The notes under the pieces were generated by a model. That model saw only the letters and a list, made by a program, of their open reading frames with translations. It searched no databases and was not told where the DNA came from. This document shows, piece after piece, positions 1 to 7,524 of a stretch of 64,000 nucleotides of DNA. Position 1 is the first letter of the stretch. Every line of letters starts with the position of its first letter. A program made the position numbers and the translations under genes. This DNA is from Pelobacter sp. UBA6093 (GTDB lineage Bacteria; Desulfobacterota; Desulfuromonadia; Desulfuromonadales; Syntrophotaleaceae): the NCBI GenBank assembly GCA_002435955.1, contig DIWZ01000032.1, forward strand, positions 62,001-126,000, read 5' to 3'.

Positions 1-2
1 GA

Positions 3-293
3 CAGGCCACTGCTTTTTACATTTACGAGGTCGGAGACGACGCCATCCGTCAGGAAGATTTTGTCGAAGTTGAAAAATACTGCAACGCCGACCCCACGCA
101 CAAATTCCACGAATCGCGTTTTCAAGCCATCGCCAAAGCCTTGAGCGGCTGCGTCGCCGTGGTCAGTGTACGTATCGGCGATCTGCCCCGGCAGGCGTTG
201 GCCGATGCCGGTATCGCCCATGTCGAAATCAGTGGTCCGGTCTCTACCGCTCTGCCCGAGGCGGTGAAGCGGCTCATGAATACCGCTGCATAG
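3..293 (+). CDS. Nitrogenase cofactor-binding domain protein (NifB C-terminal/NifX/NafY-like), 5' end outside the window
   Basis: Open from the left edge to a TAG stop, giving 96 visible residues. The visible part includes ESRFQAIAKALSGCVAVVS, then RIGDLPRQALADAGIAH and a C-terminal EAVKRLMN helix. This fits the dinitrogenase iron-molybdenum cofactor domain found in NifX, NafY and the C-terminus of long NifB proteins, which hold FeMo-co or its precursors in the cytoplasm. The radical-SAM NifB encoded at 3784 lacks this domain, so this may be a free carrier or the tail of a second NifB. The start and upstream domains cannot be seen. Family assignment is from recognition of the pattern, not a search. 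Confidence 0.6.
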   Translation, partial: QATAFYIYEVGDDAIRQEDFVEVEKYCNADPTHKFHESRFQAIAKALSGCVAVVSVRIGDLPRQALADAGIAHVEISGPVSTALPEAVKRLMNTAA

Positions 294-385
294 CCCCCCT
301 TTTTATTTGTTCTCACGCGAAGTCCGGAAGCAGTCTGTTGGCAAAGACGCCCAAACCCAAAAAGCCAAAAACAAGCTACGGTCTG

Positions 386-492
386 TCTCACGCGAAGCCG
401 CGAAGCCGCAAAGGTAAATCAAGGCACACCTTTCAAAACGAGGTTAAGGATTTTGTTTAAAGGTTTTCTTCGCGCCTTCGCGTCTTCGCATG
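386..492. repeat. GCGAAG-type intergenic inverted repeat
   Basis: The arms at about 386-414 and 466-492 are imperfect reverse complements made of repeated GCGAAG/GCCGCGAAG units and their complement CTTCGCG. A more decayed relative lies just upstream at about 318-350. It sits between the cofactor-domain gene and the gene at 525. Similar repeats built on CACGAAG occur at 7283, 20896 and 33488 in this window. I see no sigma-54 promoter in the 231-bp gap. Confidence 0.65.
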
Positions 493-524
493 AAAACAAT
501 AAAAAATAGAAAGAAGGGAATGCC

Positions 525-1754
525 ATGCCAGACACGATTCATCCAGAAATGCGTATCGCCGACCTGGTCGCGGCCCATCCCGAAACCCTGCCGGTGTTCG
601 CCGCTTACGGCCTGGAGGAACTGGTTGGTGAAGAAGCCTTGCGCTTGCTGGCGCCGTTTCTGACCCTCGGTACGGCGCTGCGCACCCGGGAGATCCCGGT
701 CGACAAATTTTTGCTCAGTCTCCGGCAGCACTTGCACCAAACCCATCCCCCGGAAGCCCCCGCACTGCACGAAATCGACACCAGCCAGCGTCTGAGCCTG
801 TTGGGACTGTTGCCCTGCGGCCTCAAGGTCCCCTTCGGCAAAGCCATCGCCAGTTTTTTTCAAACCAATCAGGCCGAAGCTAACCCGCCGCTTACCTACG
901 CGGTGGAAGGCAACGTCAACCAGGAACTTTCGTACTACACGTTTGTCGATCAGGTCGAAAGCCTGGACGAACTGCCTGATATCATCGTTTCATCCGATTT
1001 CAACGCGTTTTTCTACCGCCGCTTCCGGCAGCGTTTTATCGACCGGGGCCATTTTGTCGATGTCTCGCCGCCCCGGCTTCATTCCGCCTTTGACGGCACC
1101 GGCATCCTCGATCCCCTCGGGCAGTTCACCATGCTCACGGTCAATCCGCTGATTATCGTGGCGGATCTGGAGCGGGTCGGCAACCGGCCCCTGCCGCGCT
1201 GTTGGGCCGACTTGCTCGATGCCATGTGGCAGCACAGCATCACCCTGCGGGGAGATCGACAGTTTTTCTGCCATGCCGTGCTGCTGCCGTTTTTCAAGGA
1301 GCACGGGGCATCCGCCATGACCGCCCTGGCCCGCAATGTGCTGCGCGGGCAACATCCGGCCCAGATGGTCAAGGAAGCCGGGGCCGACCGCCCCGACGGT
1401 GCCGCCCTGTACGTCATGCCCGATTTTTTTGCGCATAAAATCGCCAGACAGGACAAGGTTCGCATCATCTGGCCGGAGGATGGCGGCCTGATCAGCCCGG
1501 TCACCATGCTGGTTAAAAAACAGCGAGCTACGCAGCTCAAAGCCGTGACGGATTTTCTCACCGGAGCGGAGCTGGCCAAGGTTTTCGCCGGCGCCTGGTT
1601 CCCGAGCCTACATCCGCAGGTGAACAACGCCATGCCGCCCAACGCCCGGCTGAAATGGCTGGGCTGGGATTATCTGCGAGACAACGATCTGGCCGACCTG
1701 AACGCCGCTATCGATGCGATTTTTCTTCCCGTTGTACGCGCGGGGCAAGCATGA
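525..1754 (+). CDS. Cytoplasmic solute-binding-like protein with DUF1858-like N-terminus
   Basis: 409 residues. Residues about 5-70 resemble a DUF1858 module (MRIADLVAAHPETLPVFAAYG, TLGTALRTREI) but lack the CxxC of many members. Residues about 90-400 look like a periplasmic iron-type ABC binding protein: ELPDIIVSSDFNAFFYRRF, an FFCHAVLLPFF segment, then WPEDGGLISPVTMLVKK followed by a helix with FLTGAELAKVFAG. There is no signal peptide or lipobox, so it should be cytoplasmic, which is odd for this fold. RBS AAGGGA lies 6-7 bases before ATG. Its stop overlaps the next ATG (ATGA), so it is coupled to a GTPase and then an ABC ATPase. The nif context suggests binding of a metal, oxyanion or cofactor precursor; that is inference. 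Confidence 0.65.
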   Translation: MPDTIHPEMRIADLVAAHPETLPVFAAYGLEELVGEEALRLLAPFLTLGTALRTREIPVDKFLLSLRQHLHQTHPPEAPALHEIDTSQRLSLLGLLPCGLKVPFGKAIASFFQTNQAEANPPLTYAVEGNVNQELSYYTFVDQVESLDELPDIIVSSDFNAFFYRRFRQRFIDRGHFVDVSPPRLHSAFDGTGILDPLGQFTMLTVNPLIIVADLERVGNRPLPRCWADLLDAMWQHSITLRGDRQFFCHAVLLPFFKEHGASAMTALARNVLRGQHPAQMVKEAGADRPDGAALYVMPDFFAHKIARQDKVRIIWPEDGGLISPVTMLVKKQRATQLKAVTDFLTGAELAKVFAGAWFPSLHPQVNNAMPPNARLKWLGWDYLRDNDLADLNAAIDAIFLPVVRAGQA

Positions 1755-2437
1755 AACTGGTTACCGTGGCCGGACCGCCCTCCAGCGGCAAAACTTCCGT
1801 TATTCTGCGGCTGGCCGAGGAACTGTTGAAGGACGGTTTGAGTCTGGGGGTGATCAAGTTCGACTGCCTGTCCAGCGAAGACGAACACCGCTACGCCAAG
1901 GCCGCTATCCCGGTAAAACTGGGACTGGCCGGCGGCCTGTGCCCCGACCATTTCTTTGTTGCCAACATCGAGGAAGGGGTGCAATGGGGAAGACGCAGCG
2001 GATTCGACCTGCTGATCTGCGAAAGTGCCGGTCTGTGCAACCGCTGCTCGCCGCATATCCGCGAGGTGCTGGCCGTTTGTGTGGTGGATAATCTGAGCGG
2101 CGTGCATACCCCCGCCAAAATCGGCCCGATGCTGAAAACCGCCGATGTGGTGGTCATCACCAAAGGTGACGTGGTCTCCCAGGCCGAGCGCGAAGTCTTC
2201 GCCTTTCGCGTCAAACAGGTCAATCCCCGTGCGGCGGTGATGCCGGTCAACGGCCTTACCGGCCAGGGCAGCCTGATGCTGCAGAGACAGTTGCGCAACG
2301 CCCCGGACACACAGGCCCTGGAGGGGGTACGGTTACGTTTTTCCATGCCGGCAGCCCTGTGTTCCTATTGTCTGGGCGAAACCCGCATCGGCCCCGATTG
2401 TCAAATCGGCAATATCAAGACCATGGATTTCTCATGA
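1751..2437 (+). CDS. Small P-loop GTPase, HypB/UreG/CobW-like
   Basis: 228 residues from the ATG at 1751, which overlaps the previous stop; this start places the P-loop GPPSSGKTS at residues 6-14, as expected in SIMIBI-class GTPases. A middle LLICESAGLCNRCSPH has a Walker-B-like strand followed by a CxxC pair. VVITKGDVV resembles an NKxD-type base-specificity motif. The C-terminus has a second cysteine pair (CSYCLGETRIG), then another Cys. HypB, UreG and CobW couple nucleotide hydrolysis to metal insertion, so a metallochaperone role is plausible. The partners are the binding-like protein upstream and the ABC ATPase downstream. The four or more cysteines could bind metal; which metal is unknown. 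Confidence 0.65.
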   Translation: MKLVTVAGPPSSGKTSVILRLAEELLKDGLSLGVIKFDCLSSEDEHRYAKAAIPVKLGLAGGLCPDHFFVANIEEGVQWGRRSGFDLLICESAGLCNRCSPHIREVLAVCVVDNLSGVHTPAKIGPMLKTADVVVITKGDVVSQAEREVFAFRVKQVNPRAAVMPVNGLTGQGSLMLQRQLRNAPDTQALEGVRLRFSMPAALCSYCLGETRIGPDCQIGNIKTMDFS

Positions 2438-3489
2438 CAGACCGCGACCTGCTGCACATCCCCATCGCACTGCTGCTGATAAGACACCCCTACGCGAAAG
2501 ACTTCTTTACCATCCTGGGATTGCCGTCCACCGCCAGACAGGTAACGGTTGAAGCCTTTTTCGCCTCCCTGGATCAGGACCACATCGACAACCTCGGTCT
2601 GATACGCGAGGAACTCGGCCTGCGGTTGGAAGCCTTTATCGCCCAGATGGAAAAGCTCAAAAGCGGCAAGGCGCCGACGCTTCAGAGTATTACCCTGTGC
2701 GGCGGACGGGATAAAGACGGCCGGCTGGAAAACATTCGCCTGGAATTGCGCCCCGGCGATGTGGTGAGCGTGGTCGGACCGACCGGTTCCGGCAAAAGCC
2801 GGCTTTTGGCCGATGTGGAATGTCTGGCACAGGGGGATACCCCGTCGGGCCGGCATCTGCTCATCGACGGGCAAGCGCCCGATGAAAGCCTGTGGCTTGG
2901 CGGTGAGCAGCGGCTGGTGGCACAACTGTCCCAGAACATGAACTTCGTCATGGACGTGTCGGTGCGCGAATTTCTCACGCTCCACGCCGATAGCCGCCTG
3001 GTGACGGATAGCGAGGCGGCGGTGGCCCAGATCTTTTCCACCGCCGTGCTGTTGGCGGGGGAGCCTTTCACCCTCGACACCCCGGTCACCGCCTTATCCG
3101 GAGGCCAATCCCGCGCCCTGATGATCGCCGATGTCGCCTGTCTCAGCGCCTCCCCCATCGTCCTCATCGACGAGATCGAAAACGCCGGGGTCGACCGCCG
3201 CAAGGCCCTGGATCTGCTGGTCAAACAGGAAAAAATCGTACTGCTGGCCACCCACGATCCGCTGCTGGCCCTGCTGGGACAGCGCCGTCTGGTGATCCGC
3301 AACGGTGGCATCGCCGATATCATCGCCACCAGTGATGTCGAACGTACCCTGCTGCACAAACTGAACAGCTTCGATCGCAAATTTTCCGAACTGCGCGACC
3401 GCGTACGCCACGGCCAGCGTCTCAATTTCGACCTCGATGAATTTCTGGCCGAATGCATCCGGCCCGCTGGCCACCCTGGTGAGGATTAA
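2434..3489 (+). CDS. Soluble ABC ATPase with helical DUF1858-like N-terminal extension
   Basis: 351 residues from the ATG at 2434 (ATGA overlap with the GTPase stop). Residues about 5-75 form a predicted helical module (HPYAKDFFTILGLPS) that loosely echoes the DUF1858-like N-terminus of the protein at 525. The ABC domain follows: Walker A VVGPTGSGKS, signature LSGGQS, Walker B IVLIDEIENAG and H-loop LLATHD. A C-terminal tail of about 50 residues follows. No permease gene is present in the set and the protein has no membrane segment. It may therefore act as a soluble, conformation-driving ATPase rather than a transporter component. Possible alternative: ATPase of a transporter whose permease lies elsewhere. 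Confidence 0.65.
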   Translation: MTDRDLLHIPIALLLIRHPYAKDFFTILGLPSTARQVTVEAFFASLDQDHIDNLGLIREELGLRLEAFIAQMEKLKSGKAPTLQSITLCGGRDKDGRLENIRLELRPGDVVSVVGPTGSGKSRLLADVECLAQGDTPSGRHLLIDGQAPDESLWLGGEQRLVAQLSQNMNFVMDVSVREFLTLHADSRLVTDSEAAVAQIFSTAVLLAGEPFTLDTPVTALSGGQSRALMIADVACLSASPIVLIDEIENAGVDRRKALDLLVKQEKIVLLATHDPLLALLGQRRLVIRNGGIADIIATSDVERTLLHKLNSFDRKFSELRDRVRHGQRLNFDLDEFLAECIRPAGHPGED

Positions 3490-3562
3490 CATCCAAGTCA
3501 AAACAACACCGTTTTACCCCACGACACCAACCTGCCTGCTTTTTATACACCCTTTAGCGGAT

Positions 3563-3579
3563 TGCGCTGCGCGCAGGCA
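3563..3579 (+). promoter_or_regulatory. Possible NtrC-type enhancer half-sites
   Basis: TGC-N11-GCA matches the core of an NtrC-family enhancer about 75 bases upstream of the inferred nifB start. The stretch is a GC-alternating sequence, so a chance match is likely. Confidence 0.2.
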
Positions 3580-3620
3580 GCCCTTCCGCACTTAAAGTCC
3601 GTATTTACAGGGTTTTCCCT

Positions 3621-3638
3621 TTGGCATACCCGATGCAA
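3621..3638 (+). promoter_or_regulatory. Sigma-54 promoter of nifB
   Basis: TTGGCAT followed by CCCGATGCA gives the invariant GG (3623-3624), N10, GC (3635-3636) spacing of -24/-12 promoters. The transcription start would be near 3647, about 137 bases ahead of the nifB ATG. RpoN with an enhancer-binding protein is expected to control it. Confidence 0.8.
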
Positions 3639-3658
3639 TAGTCCTATCCGACAGCAGA

Positions 3659-3701
3659 AGGCACAACGGCGTGTCTGGCTGATTTACGGCAACGAGGCCC
3701 G
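3659..3701 (+). promoter_or_regulatory. Dual hexaloop hairpins in the nifB leader (ANTAR-target-like RNA)
   Basis: Hairpin 1 has a 6-bp stem (3659-3664 with 3671-3676) and the six-base loop AACGGC. Hairpin 2 has a short stem (3688-3690 with 3697-3699, plus C3687-G3701 across a bulge) and the loop AACGAG. Both loops have A at position 1 and G at position 4, the identity elements of ANTAR-binding RNA. Hairpin 2 uses bases that also form the 5' arm of the terminator at 3695, so the two are mutually exclusive. In Geobacter, the ANTAR regulator GnfR antiterminates nif leaders. The stem of hairpin 2 is weak. Confidence 0.65.
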
Positions 3702-3729
3702 GTGGGAATTCCCGCCCGGGCCTTTTTTT
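3695..3729 (+). terminator. Intrinsic terminator inside the nifB leader (attenuator)
   Basis: 5' arm 3695-3706 pairs with 3711-3723 (one bulged C, AATT loop), giving a GC-rich stem of about 12 bp followed by seven T residues. It sits between the sigma-54 promoter and the nifB ATG, so transcription would stop before nifB unless antiterminated. Confidence 0.8.
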
Positions 3730-3783
3730 ATTTAATCGCCGGCTTCCATTGGCAGCCTGTGCGAAACCGAAAGGAGATGTTTC

Positions 3784-4677
3784 ATGTCTGCCAAATCCTG
3801 CTCCGGAAAAAATCACCCGGCCGCCGGTCACCCCTGTTTCGGTGCCGGACACAAAAGCAATGCCCGCATCCACTTGCCCGTGGCGCCAGGTTGCAATATC
3901 AGCTGCGGATTCTGCGAACGCCGCTTCGATTGTGCCAACGAAAACCGCCCCGGCGTTACCAGCCGTGTACTGACACCGCCCCAGGCTCTCGACCGAGTGC
4001 GGGCCCTGCTGGCGCACCCGGAGGTCGGTCCCAATTTAAAAGTGGTCGGCATCGCTGGTCCCGGCGACCCTCTGGCCAATGAAAAAACCTTCGAAACCCT
4101 CCGTCTGGTGAAGCAAGCCTACCCTCACCTGCAGCTGTGCCTCTCCACCAACGGCCTGCTGCTTTCCGAACGCCTCGAAACCCTGCGCGAAATTGGCGTC
4201 GGCAGCATCACCGTCACCATGAATGCCCTGACTCCGGAAACCGGCGCCCAGGTTTACCAGTGGGTCAACCTCGGTGGCACGGTGCTGCGCGGAGAAGCAG
4301 GCGCCTCCGCTTTGATCGACGCCCAGATGTCCGGCCTGGAAGCAGCTGCCCGCGCCGGCATGCTAGTCAAGGTCAACAGCGTTTACATTCCGGGGGTCAA
4401 TGATCACGAAACCCTGCCGCTGGCCCTGGTAGCCAAACGTCTCGGGGCCAACATGATGAACATCCTGCCGTTGATCGCCCAGGGCATCTTCCGCGACCAT
4501 CCGGTGCCGACCGATTTGCAGATGGCCATGGTGCGCGACCTGGCCGAGCAGATTCTGCCCCAGGCGCGCCACTGTAAACAGTGTCGCGCCGATGCCGCCG
4601 GCGTGCTGGGCCAGGATCTCGATCTATCAACCCTGGAAGCAGCTCCGCAGGCTTCCGATAAGGGCTTATGTTGCTGA
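3784..4677 (+). CDS. nifB: NifB, FeMo-cofactor precursor (NifB-co) radical SAM synthase, short form
   Basis: 297 residues. Diagnostic motifs: HPCF near the start, RIHLPVAPGCNISCGFC with the CxxxCxxC radical-SAM cluster site, CANENRPGVTSRVLTP, VVGIAGPGDPLAN, LCLSTNGL, KVNSVYIPGVND and C-terminal RHCKQCRADAAG. NifB fuses two [4Fe-4S] clusters with insertion of carbide and an extra sulfur to make the 8Fe core used by all nitrogenases. It ends where the radical-SAM body ends and lacks the NifX-like domain of long NifB proteins. RBS AAAGGAG lies upstream of ATG 3784. It is preceded by a sigma-54 promoter and attenuator and followed after 38 bases by modA, so the four genes probably form one transcript. 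Confidence 0.95.
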   Translation: MSAKSCSGKNHPAAGHPCFGAGHKSNARIHLPVAPGCNISCGFCERRFDCANENRPGVTSRVLTPPQALDRVRALLAHPEVGPNLKVVGIAGPGDPLANEKTFETLRLVKQAYPHLQLCLSTNGLLLSERLETLREIGVGSITVTMNALTPETGAQVYQWVNLGGTVLRGEAGASALIDAQMSGLEAAARAGMLVKVNSVYIPGVNDHETLPLALVAKRLGANMMNILPLIAQGIFRDHPVPTDLQMAMVRDLAEQILPQARHCKQCRADAAGVLGQDLDLSTLEAAPQASDKGLCC

Positions 4678-4715
4678 ATTGTCAAACCGCTTTCGCAAAG
4701 AAAGGACTAGATGTC

Positions 4716-5465
4716 ATGTCGCCATGTCTGCGTCTGCTGCTGTCCTTGTGCCTGCTGCTAGTGGCCCTGCCTGCCTGGGCCGGTGAGGTTCGACTGTCGG
4801 TTGCGGGCAGCATGACCGACGTTGTGAAATCCCTGACCAACGATTTCCGACGCCAGCATCCCGAGGCCCAGTTCGTGCTCAACATTGCCAGTTCCGGAAC
4901 CCTGGCCAAACAGATCGCTTCGGGTGCGCCCACCGACCTGTTTGTCTCCGCCGACCCCAAGTGGATGAATTTTTTGGCGGACAAGGGATTCATCGCTCCG
5001 GCCAGCGTTCGCATCGTGGCCCATAACAGCCTGGTGGTCATTGGCCGTCCCGACTCGGCGGTTCGCACCCTGGCGGACCTCGTCAAGCTGCCGCGCCTCG
5101 CCATGGGCAGCCCGGCCAGTGTGCCTGCCGGGAAATACGCGGAACAGGCCCTTACCTCCGCCGGTCTCTACCAGGGGATGAAAAATGGGCAAAAGCTGGT
5201 GCTGACCAAGGATGTGCGCCAGGCATTGATGTACGCCGAACGCGGAGAAGTGGATGCTGCCTTTGTCTTTTGCACCGATGCGCTGCTGGCCAAAAGGGCT
5301 GCCTTGCTGCTGAAAGTGCCGCAGAGATTGTACAGCCGTGTGAGTTATCCGGCCGGACTGACAACCATGGGGACGGCCAAAGACGAAGCCCGTGAGTTTA
5401 TGGAATACCTTGGCTCGCCGAAAGCAGCGAGCATCTTATCCAGCCACGGATTCGTGGTGGATTAA
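4716..5465 (+). CDS. modA: Molybdate ABC transporter periplasmic binding protein ModA
   Basis: 249 residues. Start ATG 4716 is chosen because AAAGGA precedes it and it begins a clean signal peptide (MSPCLRLLL...ALPAWA, cut near residue 22). The mature protein opens with EVRLSVAGSMTDV and has FVLNIASSGTLAKQI, a serine-rich oxyanion site, and the VPAGKYAEQAL segment typical of ModA. It captures molybdate (or tungstate) in the periplasm for ModBC. Molybdenum versus tungsten preference cannot be decided from sequence. The position directly behind nifB ties metal supply to cofactor assembly. Confidence 0.9.
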   Translation: MSPCLRLLLSLCLLLVALPAWAGEVRLSVAGSMTDVVKSLTNDFRRQHPEAQFVLNIASSGTLAKQIASGAPTDLFVSADPKWMNFLADKGFIAPASVRIVAHNSLVVIGRPDSAVRTLADLVKLPRLAMGSPASVPAGKYAEQALTSAGLYQGMKNGQKLVLTKDVRQALMYAERGEVDAAFVFCTDALLAKRAALLLKVPQRLYSRVSYPAGLTTMGTAKDEAREFMEYLGSPKAASILSSHGFVVD

Positions 5466-5516
5466 TCGGGCGATCACAAGGATCGCTCTAACAGACCATA
5501 CCGAGGTGCCGTTACC

Positions 5517-6206
5517 ATGTTTGACCTGACCGCCACCGATTATCAGGCTGTGCTGCTATCCGCCAAGGTCGCCCTGACCGCAACCGTGCTTGCGTTGCCG
5601 GCCGGGTTCCTGGCGGCGAGCCTGCTGGCTTTCGGCCGTTTTCGCGGAAAAGGGCTGCTGGAGGGGTTGTTGCACCTGCCGATGGTGCTGCCGCCCGTGG
5701 TGGTCGGATACCTGCTGTTGTTGCTGCTGGGGGAAAACGGTCCCCTGGGCCCCTTCATGCATGCTACGGGTCTGCGTATCATCTTCACCTGGTGGGCGGC
5801 GGTGATCGCTTCGCTGGTAGTCGGCTTCCCCCTGCTGGTGCGGGCCATTCGTATCGGACTGGAGGATATCGACGAGAAACTGCTGCAGGCCGCCCGCACC
5901 CTTGGAGCGCCCTGGTACGATACCCTGCTGTCCATCGTGCTGCCCCTGTCGGGCCGCGCAGTGCTGGCCGGGGCCTCGCTGATGTTCGCCCGCAGCCTCG
6001 GCGAATTCGGCGCCACCATCATATTGGCCGGCAATATTCCCGGCTTGACCCAGACCATTCCGCTGGCCATCTACGACTACGTCAACAGCCCCGGCGGCGA
6101 CCGGGGAGCTCTGGCTTTGTGCCTGCTATCCATCGGTTTGTCCCTCGCGGTGCTGCTGTGCAGCGAAACCCTGATCAGGGCCCTGGCCCGCAGGAGTAAG
6201 CCATGA
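5517..6206 (+). CDS. modB: Molybdate ABC transporter permease ModB
   Basis: 229 residues with about five hydrophobic membrane spans. The cytoplasmic EAA-type loop (LLQAARTLGAPWYDT...PLSG, residues about 122-145) docks with the ATPase. A PMVLPPVVVGYLLL segment is typical of ModB. It forms the membrane channel of the molybdate importer with ModA and ModC. It is 51 bases downstream of modA, and its TGA overlaps the modC ATG, so modB and modC are translationally coupled. Confidence 0.92.
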   Translation: MFDLTATDYQAVLLSAKVALTATVLALPAGFLAASLLAFGRFRGKGLLEGLLHLPMVLPPVVVGYLLLLLLGENGPLGPFMHATGLRIIFTWWAAVIASLVVGFPLLVRAIRIGLEDIDEKLLQAARTLGAPWYDTLLSIVLPLSGRAVLAGASLMFARSLGEFGATIILAGNIPGLTQTIPLAIYDYVNSPGGDRGALALCLLSIGLSLAVLLCSETLIRALARRSKP

Positions 6207-7258
6207 ACCTCAACCTGGCACTGCAAAAAAAAATCGGCACATTCGACTTCGACGTCGCGTTTCGCACCGACAGCAAACGACTGGGGATTTTCGGCCGCTC
6301 CGGCAGCGGTAAATCGACCCTGGTCAACCTGCTGGCCGGTCTGCTTACCCCCGATTCCGGAGTGTTTCGCTTTGCCGACCGGGTGTTGTTTGATTCCGCC
6401 CGCCGGATCAGCGTATCACCGCAAAAACGCCGCATCGCCGTGGTATTCCAGCACAGCCACCTGTTCCCGCATCTGAATGTGGAGCGCAACCTGTTGTACG
6501 GCTACCGTCGCATCCCGGCTGCCGACCGGACCATCGATCCCGCCGAACTGTGTCGGGTACTCGATATCGCTCATCTGCTGAAGCGCGCCGTGAGCGACCT
6601 GTCCGGAGGCGAACGCCAGCGGGTGGCCCTGGGCAGGGGCGTGCTCGCCAACCCTCACCTGCTGCTGATGGATGAACCCTTGAGCGGGCTGGATGAAAAA
6701 CTCAAATACCAGATCATCCCCTATCTCAAAGACGTGCTGGAACGGTACGACATCCCCCTGGTGTATGTGTCCCATTCCATGAACGAAATGCGCATGCTGG
6801 TCGATGAAGTACTGGTCCTGGAAAACGGCGCCCTGACCTCGCAAACCTCGCCGGAAACCCTGGCCCGGCTGCGCATGAAGGACTGCCCCATGGGTTACCT
6901 CAATTTCTTTACGCTGCGCGATCCGGTCCCCAACGACCAGCTGTGGTCCTACAGTTGGGGAAACAACAGGCTGGTGCTTACGCAAAGCGTCGTCGGCACC
7001 GAGGCGTTGTTCACACTCCCCTCCAAGGATATCCTGCTGTTCCAGCGCCATCCGGAATCGATCAGTGCCCGCAACCTGCTGCAAGGCACGGTAAAAAACC
7101 TGTTCGATTTGGACCGGCGCATCGGTGTCGAACTCGACTGCAACGGACAATCCCTGGTCGCCACCATCGTGCAGCAGGCTGCAGATGAACTCAGCGTCGC
7201 ACCAGGGCGGGAGTTGTTTGCCGCCATCAAGGCCGACGCCTTTCGCCGGGTATATTGA
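6203..7258 (+). CDS. modC: Molybdate ABC transporter ATPase ModC with C-terminal Mop/TOBE domain
   Basis: 351 residues, normal ModC length. Walker A GRSGSGKST (about 33-41), Q-loop VVFQHSHLFPH, signature LSGGERQRVALGRG, Walker B LLLMDEPLSGLD and H-loop YVSHS. A C-terminal region with ARNLLQGTVKNL matches the molybdate-binding TOBE/Mop domain that senses cytoplasmic oxyanion. It powers molybdate uptake. It is the last gene of the inferred nifB-modABC transcript; a repeat and the nifV promoter follow. Confidence 0.93.
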   Translation: MNLNLALQKKIGTFDFDVAFRTDSKRLGIFGRSGSGKSTLVNLLAGLLTPDSGVFRFADRVLFDSARRISVSPQKRRIAVVFQHSHLFPHLNVERNLLYGYRRIPAADRTIDPAELCRVLDIAHLLKRAVSDLSGGERQRVALGRGVLANPHLLLMDEPLSGLDEKLKYQIIPYLKDVLERYDIPLVYVSHSMNEMRMLVDEVLVLENGALTSQTSPETLARLRMKDCPMGYLNFFTLRDPVPNDQLWSYSWGNNRLVLTQSVVGTEALFTLPSKDILLFQRHPESISARNLLQGTVKNLFDLDRRIGVELDCNGQSLVATIVQQAADELSVAPGRELFAAIKADAFRRVY

Positions 7259-7282
7259 ATCAACCCCGGAATTTTTTATCGC

Positions 7283-7345
7283 GCACGAAGCTGCCAAGAA
7301 AGCCAAATCCAATTTTCCCGACCTTTCTTCGTGGCTTTGTGGCTT
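7283..7345. repeat. CACGAAG-type intergenic inverted repeat
   Basis: The arms at about 7283-7304 and 7323-7345 are imperfect reverse complements (GCACGAAG...AAAGCC against CTTTCTTCGTGGC...). A tail (GAGTGAGCGCAGCGAACGGG) up to about 7371 resembles sequence in the block at 35114-35767. It lies behind modC and upstream of the nifV promoter and may act as a weak transcript end. Confidence 0.55.
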
Positions 7346-7491
7346 GAGTGAGCGCAGCGAACGGGAGCGAGATGATTTCCGGGGTTAAACCCTGCTGCAA
7401 AAATCACCTTAAAAAATCCCTTAGTGCCTTATTTATCGGCGAAACCTGTAGAATCGGAAAGTTTTACATAGAATTTTCAATGACTTACAAA

Positions 7492-7508
7492 ATGGCACAC
7501 AGATTGCT
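7492..7508 (+). promoter_or_regulatory. Sigma-54 promoter of nifV
   Basis: TGGCACACAGATTGCT has GG at 7494-7495 and GC at 7506-7507 separated by ten bases, a near-consensus -24/-12 element. The start should be near 7518, about 88 bases before the nifV ATG. Confidence 0.85.
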
Positions 7509-7524
7509 AAACAAATAAGTAACC

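Noticed and set aside
437..442. AACGAG hexamer that could be a third ANTAR-type loop upstream of the gene at 525
   Set aside because: The flanking bases do not pair next to the loop, no terminator follows and no sigma-54 promoter lies upstream.
4668..4715. ModA start at 4668 overlapping the nifB end
   Set aside because: It would put 16 polar residues ahead of the signal peptide; the ATG at 4716 has an RBS and a normal leader.
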